A stretch of DNA of 64,000 nucleotides from Rhodobacter ferrooxidans (lineage in GTDB: Bacteria; Pseudomonadota; Alphaproteobacteria; Rhodobacterales; Rhodobacteraceae). Shown here one piece after another: positions 35,945 through 43,900 of this stretch (the first letter of the stretch is position 1; every line of letters starts with the position of its first letter). The notes under the pieces were generated by a model. That model saw nothing but the letters and a program-made list of their open reading frames with translations. It was not told the DNA's origin and searched no databases. Location of the stretch: assembly GCF_000176015.1 (NCBI RefSeq), contig NZ_ACYY01000016.1, forward strand, positions 1 through 64,000. Reading direction: 5' to 3'. A program made the translations under genes and the position numbers.

Positions 35945-37819
35945 TCAGCCGCGGGCGTTGAAATGGTCCGAAATGGTTTGCGCCATGGCCGCCGAAATGC
36001 CGGTGACCGCCATCAGGTCGGAAATCCCGGCGCGCGAAACCGCCTTGGCGCTGCCGAAATGCGCCAGCAGCGCCTTCTTGCGTGCAGCGCCCACGCCCGG
36101 AATTTCATCCAGCGGTGTGGCCGATACCGCCTTGGCGCGCTTGGCCCGGTGGGCACCAATCGCCCAGCGGTGCGCCTCGTCACGCAGGCGTTGCACGAAA
36201 TACAGCACCGGGTCGTTCATCCGCAGCGCAAAGGGCCGCTGGCCGGGGCGGTGGAATTCCTCCTTGCCGGCATCGCGGTCCACCCCCTTGGCCACGCCGA
36301 CCATGGCGATGTCATCGACCCCGAGGCCCGCCATGATCTCGGCCACCACCGACACCTGCCCGGCACCACCGTCGATCAGCAGAAGGTCGGGCCAGGCGTC
36401 GGATTTGCGATCCGGGTCTTCCTTCAGCAACCGTTCAAAGCGGCGGGTCAGCACCTCTTTCATCATGCCGAAATCGTCGGAATTCGCCCCGGCGTCGGAT
36501 TTGATGTTGAACTTGCGATACTGGCTTTTAAGGAACCCCTCGGCCCCGGCGACGATCATGCCGCCCACGGCATTGCTGCCCTGAATATGCGAGTTGTCGT
36601 AAACCTCGATCCGCTTCGGCGGCGCGTCCAGATCAAACGCCTCGGCCAGCCCGGCCAGCAGGCGGTTCTGCGAGGCGCCCTCGGCCACCTTGCGCGCCAG
36701 GCTTTCGCGGGCGTTGCGGGCGGCGTTTTCCACCAGCTCGGCCTTTTCCCCGCGCTGCGGCACCCCCAGCGTCACCTTGCGCCCGGCGCGATCCGACAGA
36801 AGCTGCGTCACCAGATCGGGGTTATCCACGGGATGCGACAGCAGGATCAGCCGCGGCGGCTCCTTGTCGTCGTAGAACTGCGCCAGGAACGCCTCCATGA
36901 TCTCGGGCGCCTCGGCCCCCGCCCCGGTTCGCGGATAGAAATCGCGGTTGCCCCAGCTTTGGTTGGCGCGGATGAAGAACACCTGCACGCAGGCCTGCCC
37001 GCCCTCCAGATGCAGCGCGATCACATCGGCCTCGGCCACACCGCGCGGGTTGATGCCCTGCGCCGATTGCACCTGGGTCAGTGCCTTGATGCGGTCGCGC
37101 AGGGCGGCAGCGCGCTCGAACTCCATCGCCTCGGACGCCTCGGCCATCGCGCGGGCCAGATTGGCCTGAACCGTGGTGGAGCGGCCTTGCAGGAACTTCG
37201 TGGCATCGGCCAGCAGGGTGGCATAATCCTCGGGCGTGACCTTGCCGACGCAGGGGGCGGCACAGCGCTTGATCTGGTAAAGCAGGCAGGGCCGCGTGCG
37301 GCCATCGAACACCGCATCGGTGCAGGTGCGCAGCAAGAACACCCGCTGCAACTGGTTCAGCGTGCGGTTCACGGCACCTGCACTGGCGAAGGGGCCGAAA
37401 TAGCTGCCGGGTTCCGACCGCTTGCCGCGATGCTTGCGGATCATCGGGAAGGGGTGGCCGCTGGGGATGACGATATCGGGAAACGACTTGTCGTCGCGCA
37501 AGAGCACGTTGTAGCGCGGTTTAAGCTGCTTGATCAGGTTCTGCTCCAGCAGCAGCGCCTCGGTCTCGGTGCGGGTGGTCAGAAACATCATGCTGGCGGT
37601 TTCGGAAATCATCCGGGCAATCCGCCCAGAATGGCCCGAGGCGCGGGCATAATTCGACACCCGCGCCCGCAGATTGCGCGCCTTGCCGACATACAGCACT
37701 TCCGACGCCGAGTTCAGCATCCGGTACACACCGGGGCTGCCATCAAGGCCTTTCAGGCAGGCCTGAATCACCGCCTGACCGGAGGCACCGCTGCCATTTT
37801 CCACGTCTTCAGCCGTCAC
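35945..37819 (-). CDS. uvrC: Excinuclease ABC subunit C
   Basis: Makes both incisions in nucleotide-excision repair with UvrAB. Domains in order: GIY-YIG nuclease ([28 protein letters not shown]), the Cys-rich and UvrB-binding region ([24 protein letters not shown]), RNase H-like endonuclease core ([22 protein letters not shown]) and C-terminal HhH ([18 protein letters not shown]). The GTG at 37819 with GAAAGG upstream is chosen, giving 624 residues. Upstream in-frame starts reach 37891. Confidence 0.95.
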   Translation of the reverse strand: MTAEDVENGSGASGQAVIQACLKGLDGSPGVYRMLNSASEVLYVGKARNLRARVSNYARASGHSGRIARMISETASMMFLTTRTETEALLLEQNLIKQLKPRYNVLLRDDKSFPDIVIPSGHPFPMIRKHRGKRSEPGSYFGPFASAGAVNRTLNQLQRVFLLRTCTDAVFDGRTRPCLLYQIKRCAAPCVGKVTPEDYATLLADATKFLQGRSTTVQANLARAMAEASEAMEFERAAALRDRIKALTQVQSAQGINPRGVAEADVIALHLEGGQACVQVFFIRANQSWGNRDFYPRTGAGAEAPEIMEAFLAQFYDDKEPPRLILLSHPVDNPDLVTQLLSDRAGRKVTLGVPQRGEKAELVENAARNARESLARKVAEGASQNRLLAGLAEAFDLDAPPKRIEVYDNSHIQGSNAVGGMIVAGAEGFLKSQYRKFNIKSDAGANSDDFGMMKEVLTRRFERLLKEDPDRKSDAWPDLLLIDGGAGQVSVVAEIMAGLGVDDIAMVGVAKGVDRDAGKEEFHRPGQRPFALRMNDPVLYFVQRLRDEAHRWAIGAHRAKRAKAVSATPLDEIPGVGAARKKALLAHFGSAKAVSRAGISDLMAVTGISAAMAQTISDHFNARG

Positions 37820-37978
37820 GACAAAGCACCTTTCCAGAGTCACCGATTCCTCTGCCTCGCTGCAATGATAGCAAGCCGAGGGCAAGAGCAAAGGAGTCCA
37901 CCGTTTCTGTGGGTAACTTGGCGGAGAACTTTCCGAAAGCCCGGAATTTTCCTTGTTTTCGGCCCGGTTCTTCGGGTT

Positions 37979-37993
37979 GCCTATTTTTTAGGC
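37979..37993. terminator. Short T-loop dyad in the uvrC upstream region
   Basis: GCCTA, five T, TAGGC, then GTTTTTC. A small stem-loop in the AT-rich 220-base gap between uvrC and the SDR gene. It could end RNA reading rightward or simply mark the promoter region; the stem is short. Confidence 0.3.
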
Positions 37994-38117
37994 TGTTTTT
38001 CAAGTCATTGAAAAGGATAGGGGTTTTTCTTTTCACATGGCAATTAGTTGATTTCCCAGAACATTTGTAACGCCTGCGTGAAGGGCTTGGCGGAAATGGG
38101 ACAACTTTTCGCAGGGG

Positions 38118-38897
38118 TCACTCAACCCCAAGGATATCAGGGGTTTTCCACGCCAGATGCTGACCGCCGTCGATGCACAGAAGCTGGCCGGTAACGGCAG
38201 GCGAATCGAGGAAAAAGCCCAGCGCCGCGGTGATATCCGACGCATTGGCACCCCGCCCCAGAACGGTGGCGCCGCGTTGGCGGGCAAAGTGTTCGGGGGT
38301 CTGCCGCGCGCCTTGCAGGGTCGGCCCCGGACCGATGGCATTGACCCGCACCCGCGGCGCCAGGGCCTGCGCCGCGGTCTGGGTCAGCGCCCAAAGGCCC
38401 ATCTTGGCCAGCGTGTAGGTCATGAATTCCGGCGTCAGTTTCAGCACCCGCTGGTCGATCATGTTGACCACCAGCGCCTGCGCCACCGGCTCGCCCAGAT
38501 CGTCCGGAATCGGCGCGGGGGCCTGCGCGGCAAAGCCCTGGGTCAGCACGAAGGGCGCCCGCAGGTTGCTTTCGATATGCCGGTCCCAGCTTTCCCGGGT
38601 GGCCGACGCCAGGGTGTCATATTCGAAGATCGAGGCGTTGTTGACCAGCAGGCTCAGCGGCCCGCTCAGGGCATCGGCTGCCCGCGCGATCAACCCGGCG
38701 GTTTCCGCCTCGATCAGCAGATCGGCCTGCAAGGCCACGGCACGGCGGCCAAGGGCGGAGATTTCCGCCACCACCGCGGCGGCATCGTCCTCGGACCCCG
38801 CGAAATGCACCGCCACATCAAAGCCGCGCCCGGCCAGATACAGCGCCATCGCCCGGCCCAGCCGCTTTGCCCCACCGGTGACCAGCGCCCGCGCCAT
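38118..38897 (-). CDS. SDR family oxidoreductase (pteridine reductase/FolM-like)
   Basis: A 259-residue short-chain dehydrogenase. The cofactor motif is TGGAKRLGRAMA, followed by NNAS, the active-site Y-x3-K in MTYTLAKMGLWALTQ, and the C-terminal GQLLCIDGGQHLAW. The GGAKR form of the glycine motif and the overall pattern resemble pteridine reductases/dihydromonapterin reductase. Its ATG shares one base with the antiporter stop (TGATG), so it is last in a four-gene operon. Substrate not fixed. Confidence 0.88.
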   Translation of the reverse strand: MARALVTGGAKRLGRAMALYLAGRGFDVAVHFAGSEDDAAAVVAEISALGRRAVALQADLLIEAETAGLIARAADALSGPLSLLVNNASIFEYDTLASATRESWDRHIESNLRAPFVLTQGFAAQAPAPIPDDLGEPVAQALVVNMIDQRVLKLTPEFMTYTLAKMGLWALTQTAAQALAPRVRVNAIGPGPTLQGARQTPEHFARQRGATVLGRGANASDITAALGFFLDSPAVTGQLLCIDGGQHLAWKTPDILGVE

Positions 38898-39838
38898 CAC
38901 AGCACCAGCACGGCGGCATAGGCCGCATAGATCGCGATGAACCCCGCCCCGACAACCCGGGTGATATCGCGTTTCATCAGCACGAATGGCACCAGCAGCA
39001 GCGTCGCCGCCAGCATCACCCACAGGTCCAGCCGCAGCATCTGCACCGGCACCGCCAGATCGCCCACCAGACCGGCCACGCCGATGATGCCCAGCAGGTT
39101 GAAGATGTTCGAGCCGATGACGTTGCCCATCGCCACATCGGCCTGCCCCTTCAGCGCCGCCGCGATGCTGGTCGCCAGTTCCGGCAACGAGGTGCCAATG
39201 GCCACCAGCGTCAGCCCGATCACGGTCTCGCTGACCCCCAGCACCCGGGCGATGTTGACCGAGCCTTCCACCAGAAAATCCGCGCCGACCGGCAGGCCGA
39301 TCAGGCCGCCCGCCAGCCAGGCGATCACCAGCGGCCAGGGCATGTTGGGGTCGGCACCTTCGATATCGGCGTCGTCAGACTCGACCCGCGTCTGCTCGGT
39401 GCTGCGGAAACTGTCCCACAGCATCAGCGCCAGCCCGACCAGCAGGATCAGCGCGTGCCACCAGGTGATCGGCCCCAGAAAGCAAAGCCCGATGAACAAA
39501 AGCGCCGATGCCACCATGATGGCATAGCTGCGCCGCAGTTCAAGCCGACTGGAATGGATGGTGGCCAGCAGCGCCGGAATCCCCAGCACCAGCAGCACGT
39601 TGACGGTGTTCGACCCCACCACGTTGCCCAGCGCGATGCCGGGCTGCCCGGCCATTGCCGCCTTGACCGACACCAGCATCTCGGGTGCCGAGGTGCCAAA
39701 GGCCACCACGGTCAGCCCCACCACCAGCGCCGGAATCCCCAGCCGCAGGCTGAGGTTGACCGCCCCCTTCACCAGCGCATCGCCCGCAAAGACCAGTATC
39801 ACCAGCCCAAGCGCCACATAGATCAGGTCCATGGTCAA
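38897..39838 (-). CDS. Calcium/sodium antiporter (CaCA family, YrbG-like)
   Basis: A 313-residue inner-membrane exchanger with about ten helices in two inverted halves. Each half carries an alpha-repeat: GLTVVAFGTSAPEMLVSVKA...NVVGSNTVNVL and GLTLVAIGTSLPELATSIAA...NVIGSNIFNLLG, with the paired glutamates. Third gene of the S49 peptidase operon. Confidence 0.95.
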   Translation of the reverse strand: MTMDLIYVALGLVILVFAGDALVKGAVNLSLRLGIPALVVGLTVVAFGTSAPEMLVSVKAAMAGQPGIALGNVVGSNTVNVLLVLGIPALLATIHSSRLELRRSYAIMVASALLFIGLCFLGPITWWHALILLVGLALMLWDSFRSTEQTRVESDDADIEGADPNMPWPLVIAWLAGGLIGLPVGADFLVEGSVNIARVLGVSETVIGLTLVAIGTSLPELATSIAAALKGQADVAMGNVIGSNIFNLLGIIGVAGLVGDLAVPVQMLRLDLWVMLAATLLLVPFVLMKRDITRVVGAGFIAIYAAYAAVLVL

Positions 39839-39844
39839 GATCGT

Positions 39845-40033
39845 CTATTCCTTGCCCGCGCGCGGCTTGCCGCAATCGCAACCGCCAGCGCCGATGATGT
39901 ATTGGCCGCATTTCGGGCATTTCGCCGGTCTGCCGACCAAGCGCCGCCTCAACGTCGCCGGAAAGCGCAGCCGCCCGAACAGCGCCAGCACCGCCATCGC
40001 CACCAGAAACAGCAGGATGACCTTGACCAGCAT
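39845..40033 (-). CDS. Small membrane-anchored zinc-ribbon protein
   Basis: A 62-residue protein with one N-terminal transmembrane segment (VKVILLFLVAMAVLALFG) and a cytoplasmic four-cysteine ribbon (CPKCGQYIIGAGGCDCGK). Its ATG abuts the S49 peptidase stop (TAGATG) and the antiporter starts six bases after its end, so all three are co-transcribed. Function unknown. Confidence 0.85.
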   Translation of the reverse strand: MLVKVILLFLVAMAVLALFGRLRFPATLRRRLVGRPAKCPKCGQYIIGAGGCDCGKPRAGKE

Positions 40034-40834
40034 CTAAAGCCCGAACCGCGACCACAGGGCGCGCTCTTCCACCTCGGCCAGCGCGTCGCCGACCATGCGG
40101 GCGCCGAACCGCTGGAACAGCGACCGCCGCCGTCCGTAGGGCACCAGATCGACCTTGTCGCCGTAAAGCGCCTTCAGCTTGGGCACCAGATGCGCCACGC
40201 CATCGGCCAACCCCAGATCGACCGCCTGTTGCCCCACCCAGACATCGGCGTTGAAGAGATCGGCCTCGGCCAGCCGCGCCCCACGCCGCGCCTTCACATG
40301 CGCAATGAACGCCTGATGGATCGGCGCCGCCAGCGCCAGCAGCCGCGCCGCATCTTCGGGTTTTTCCGGCAGGAACGGGTCGGCCAGGCTTTTCGAGCGG
40401 CCCGCGGTATGCACCCGCCGCTCGACTCCCTGCCGCTTCATCAGTTCGGGAAAACCGAAGCTGGCGAAAATCACCCCGATCGAGCCGACGATCGAGCTGT
40501 CATCGACCCAGATGTGATCCGCCGCGCAGGCCAGCCAATAGCCGCCCGAGGCCGCCACATCCTCGACAAAGGCGTGCACCGGCACTTTCTTTTCCTTGGA
40601 AAGTCGCCGGATGCGGGCGGCAATCAGGCTCGACTGCACCGCCGAGCCACCGGGCGAATTGATCACCAGCGCCACGGCTTTCGGCTTGCCGCGCGAAAAC
40701 GCCCGCTCGATCACCGGGGCCAACGCCTCGTCACTAAGACCAGCACCGGTGCGCCCGCCGGCACCGATGGCACCGGAAAGCCGGATCACCGCCACCCACG
40801 GCGGCTGCACTGCAAAGGGATTGCGTATTCTCAT
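40034..40834 (-). CDS. S49 family serine peptidase (SppA/SohB-like)
   Basis: A 266-residue single-domain relative of signal peptide peptidase. The nucleophile region is INSPGGSAVQSSLIAARI with EDVAASGGYWLACAADHIW containing the catalytic serine, and GSIGV with the region for the lysine of the dyad. There is no clear membrane anchor. It heads the operon with the zinc-ribbon protein, the CaCA antiporter and the SDR. Divergent from the LysR gene. Confidence 0.93.
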   Translation of the reverse strand: MRIRNPFAVQPPWVAVIRLSGAIGAGGRTGAGLSDEALAPVIERAFSRGKPKAVALVINSPGGSAVQSSLIAARIRRLSKEKKVPVHAFVEDVAASGGYWLACAADHIWVDDSSIVGSIGVIFASFGFPELMKRQGVERRVHTAGRSKSLADPFLPEKPEDAARLLALAAPIHQAFIAHVKARRGARLAEADLFNADVWVGQQAVDLGLADGVAHLVPKLKALYGDKVDLVPYGRRRSLFQRFGARMVGDALAEVEERALWSRFGL

Positions 40835-40920
40835 GGCCAAGGATGTAGCCCCTGCACTGGCACGGAACAAGACCCACGGGCTTTCTTGCCGAATTTCCCG
40901 CAACCTGCGAAGCTTGGGCC

Positions 40921-41814
40921 ATGATCGACAAGCTGGAAATGTTCATTGCCCTGGCCAAGGCCCGGCATTTCGGCCGCGCCGCCGAGGCCTGCCGGGTGGC
41001 GCAACCGACGCTTTCCTCTGCCATCCGGCAGTTGGAGGATCAATTGGGCGTGCAACTGGTGTTCCGCGGATCAAGGTTTCAGGGGCTGACGCCGGAAGGC
41101 TTGCGGGTGCTGGACTGGGCGCATCGCATCGTTGGCGACGCCCGGGCGCTGCGCGACGAGATGCGGATGGTGCGGGCCGGGCTTTCGGGCAATCTGCGGC
41201 TGGGGGTCATTCCCACCGCGCTGCCGATGGTGGCCGACCTGACCGCCCCCTTCCTGCACCGCCATCCCAACGTTCGCGTCACCGTGCTGTCGCGGACCTC
41301 TGCCGAAATCCTGTCGGGGATCGAGCGGCTGGAACTGGACGCGGGCATCACCTATCTGGACAACGAGCCGCTGGGCCGGGTGACCAGCCTGCCGCTGTAT
41401 CACGAATTCTACCGCCTGCTTTGCACCCCCGCCTCGCCGCTGGCGGCGCGTGATCAGGTGAGCTGGGCCGAACTGGCCGACCTGCCGTTGTGCCTTTTGA
41501 CCGCCGACATGCAGAACCGCCGCATCATCAATCAGCATCTGGCCGAGGCGGGCGGTGCGGTGGAGCCTTCGGTCGAATCGAACTCGACCATCACGCTGAT
41601 GGCGCATGTGATGTCGGGGCATTGGGTGTCGATCCTGCCCAAGAAGCTGGCCGATCTGTTTGCCACCGGGGGTCGGTTGCGCGCCATTCCCATCGTCGCG
41701 CCGGAGGCCGAACATCTGGTCGGCCTGATCGCCGCCCACCGCGAGCCGCCGACGCCCTTGCTGGCGGCACTTTTGGAGGTGGCGCGGCGGGTTTCGGAAG
41801 TTGGTGGCGATTGA
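40921..41814 (+). CDS. LysR-family regulator upstream of formate dehydrogenase (FdsR-like)
   Basis: A 297-residue LysR regulator: N-terminal HTH (IALAKARHFGRAAEACRVAQPTLSSAIRQLEDQLG) and a periplasmic-binding-protein-like effector domain. Its position directly before fdsGBA, same strand, mirrors the fdsR-fds arrangement known in Cupriavidus, so it probably controls the formate dehydrogenase genes. An inverted repeat GATAGG-N5-CCTATC overlaps its stop codon. Confidence 0.9.
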   Translation: MIDKLEMFIALAKARHFGRAAEACRVAQPTLSSAIRQLEDQLGVQLVFRGSRFQGLTPEGLRVLDWAHRIVGDARALRDEMRMVRAGLSGNLRLGVIPTALPMVADLTAPFLHRHPNVRVTVLSRTSAEILSGIERLELDAGITYLDNEPLGRVTSLPLYHEFYRLLCTPASPLAARDQVSWAELADLPLCLLTADMQNRRIINQHLAEAGGAVEPSVESNSTITLMAHVMSGHWVSILPKKLADLFATGGRLRAIPIVAPEAEHLVGLIAAHREPPTPLLAALLEVARRVSEVGGD

Positions 41815-41829
41815 TAGGTTTCTCCTATC
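41813..41829. promoter_or_regulatory. Probable LysR-type operator before fdsG
   Basis: GATAGG, TTTCT, CCTATC is a perfect dyad containing the ATAG-N7-CTAT form of a T-N11-A LysR box. It lies about 75 bases upstream of fdsG and overlaps the end of the LysR gene. An AT-rich stretch (CACTATTGATTTAGCTATCG) with a likely -10 follows. Confidence 0.6.
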
Positions 41830-41900
41830 GGCCCACGGCTAATCACTATTGATTTAGCTATCGTCTTGCGTAGAACCTCGGCAACCAACCGGAGGTTTCC

Positions 41901-42374
41901 ATGGCGCACGACCAAGACCCTATTGCCGCGCGGGTCGCCGAGATTCTGGCGGCGCATCAGGGGCTGGAGGGGCCGCTGCTGCCGATCCTGCACGCGCTGC
42001 AAGCGGCCTTCGGGCATGTGCCGCAGGAAGCCCTGCCGCTGATCGCAAAGAACCTGAACCTGTCGCGCGCCGAGGTGCATGGGGTGATGAGCTTCTACCA
42101 CGATTTCCGCGCGGCCCCCGCCGGTCGGCATGTGCTGAAACTATGCCGGGCCGAGGCCTGTCAGGCGATGGGGGCGGAAAAACTTGCCGCCCATGCCCGC
42201 ACATCGCTGGGTATAGAATGGCACGAAACCACCCGTGACGGCGCGGTGACGCTGGAGCCGGTGTTCTGCCTTGGCCTGTGCGCCTGCGCCCCCGCCGCCT
42301 TGATGGATGGCAAGGTGGTGGGCCGGGTCGATGAAGCGCGGTTCGATGCGCTGGTGGCCGAGGTGCGGGCATGA
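41901..42374 (+). CDS. fdsG: NAD-dependent formate dehydrogenase gamma subunit
   Basis: A 157-residue NuoE-like [2Fe-2S] subunit. Iron-sulfur ligands are in CRAEACQAMG and CLGLCACAPA. It passes electrons between the alpha and beta subunits of the cytosolic FdsABG complex. GGAGG precedes the ATG; its stop overlaps fdsB by four bases. Confidence 0.95.
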   Translation: MAHDQDPIAARVAEILAAHQGLEGPLLPILHALQAAFGHVPQEALPLIAKNLNLSRAEVHGVMSFYHDFRAAPAGRHVLKLCRAEACQAMGAEKLAAHARTSLGIEWHETTRDGAVTLEPVFCLGLCACAPAALMDGKVVGRVDEARFDALVAEVRA

Positions 42375-43900
42375 AGATCTACGTCCCCCGCGATGCCGCC
42401 GCCCGCGCCGTTGGTGCCGATGCCGTGGCGGATGCCGTTCTGGCCGAAGCTGCGCGCCGCGGACTTGCGGTGAGCGTTGTCCGCAACGGTTCGCGCGGCA
42501 TGGTCTGGCTCGAGCCGCTGGTCGAAGTGGAAACTGCCGCCGGGCGCATGGCCTTTGGCCCGGTGGATATCGCGGACGTGGCCGCTCTGTTCGACTCCGG
42601 TTGGGGCGCGCATCCGAAGGCGCTGGGTCTGACCGCGAACCTGCCGTGGATGCTGGGCCAGACGAGGCTGACCTTCGCCCGCTGCGGCGTGACCGACCCG
42701 CTGTCTTTGGCGGAGTTTCAGGCCCATGGCGGCCTTGCCGGTCTGCGCCGGGCACTGGCGATGGTCCCGGCGGATATCGTGGCCGAGGTTACCGCCTCGG
42801 GGCTGCGCGGTCGCGGCGGCGCGGGCTTTCCCACCGGCATCAAGTGGAAAACCGTGGCCGAGGCCGGGGCCGGGCAGAAATACATCGTCTGCAACGCTGA
42901 CGAAGGCGACAGTGGCACCTTTGCCGACCGCATGATCATGGAGGGCGACCCCTTCCTGCTGATCGAAGGCATGACCATCGCAGGCCTCGCTGTCGGGGCC
43001 ACGAAGGGATATGTGTATATTCGTTCGGAATACCCCGACGCCATCGCGGTGATGACCGAAGCCGTGGTGTTGGCGCGGGCAGAAGGGCTGCTGGGCGCTT
43101 CGGTTCTCGGCTCGGGCAAGGCCTTCGACATTGAAATCCGCACCGGCGCCGGCGCCTATGTCTGCGGCGAAGAGACCAGTCTGTTGAACTCGCTGGAGGG
43201 CAAGCGCGGCGTGGTGCGCGCCAAGCCGCCGCTGCCGGCGCTGCACGGCTTTCTGGGCCGCCCCACCGTGGTCAACAACGTGATATCGCTGACCTCGGTG
43301 CCGATCATTCTGGACAAAGGCGCCGGTTACTACCGTGATTTCGGGCTGGGCCGCTCGCGTGGCACCATCCCGCTGCAGATCGCCGGCAACGTGCGGTTCG
43401 GCGGGCTGTTCGAGGTGGCCTTCGGACTGACGCTTGGCGAGATTGTCGATGATATTGCTGGCGGAACCGCCTCTGGCCGCCCGGTCAAGGCGGTGCAGGT
43501 CGGCGGGCCGCTGGGCGCTTATTTCCCGCGCGAACTGTTCGACACTCCGTTCTGCTACGAGGAATATGCCGGCAAGGGCGGGTTGGTCGGCCATGCCGGG
43601 CTGGTGGTGTTCGACGACACCGCCGACATGCTGCATCAGGCGCGCTTTGCCATGGAATTCTGCGCCATCGAATCCTGCGGCAAATGCACCCCCTGCCGCA
43701 TCGGCGCCGTGCGCGGCATGGAAACGCTGGACCGGATCGGGCGAGGCGATACGGCTGCGATCCCGCTGCTGTCCGATCTGTGCGACACCATGAAGGCTGG
43801 TTCACTTTGCGCGCTGGGGGGCTTTACCCCCTATCCGGTGATGTCGGCCCTGACCCACTTTCCCGACGACTTTTCCCCGCTGAAGGAGGCCGCCGAATGA
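42371..43900 (+). CDS. fdsB: NAD-dependent formate dehydrogenase beta subunit
   Basis: A 509-residue NuoF-like flavoprotein carrying FMN, the NAD site and a [4Fe-4S] cluster. An N-terminal ~110-residue thioredoxin-like extension precedes the core. Seen are GLRGRGGAGFPTGIKWKT (NAD), CNADEGDSGTFADR (FMN) and ESCGKCTPCRIG with the cluster cysteines. Reduces NAD with electrons from formate. Overlaps both neighbours by four bases. Confidence 0.96.
   Translation: MKIYVPRDAAARAVGADAVADAVLAEAARRGLAVSVVRNGSRGMVWLEPLVEVETAAGRMAFGPVDIADVAALFDSGWGAHPKALGLTANLPWMLGQTRLTFARCGVTDPLSLAEFQAHGGLAGLRRALAMVPADIVAEVTASGLRGRGGAGFPTGIKWKTVAEAGAGQKYIVCNADEGDSGTFADRMIMEGDPFLLIEGMTIAGLAVGATKGYVYIRSEYPDAIAVMTEAVVLARAEGLLGASVLGSGKAFDIEIRTGAGAYVCGEETSLLNSLEGKRGVVRAKPPLPALHGFLGRPTVVNNVISLTSVPIILDKGAGYYRDFGLGRSRGTIPLQIAGNVRFGGLFEVAFGLTLGEIVDDIAGGTASGRPVKAVQVGGPLGAYFPRELFDTPFCYEEYAGKGGLVGHAGLVVFDDTADMLHQARFAMEFCAIESCGKCTPCRIGAVRGMETLDRIGRGDTAAIPLLSDLCDTMKAGSLCALGGFTPYPVMSALTHFPDDFSPLKEAAE

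Noticed and set aside
35963..38011. A 682-residue plus-strand frame opposite uvrC
   Set aside because: It is the antisense shadow of uvrC, which has full domain structure.
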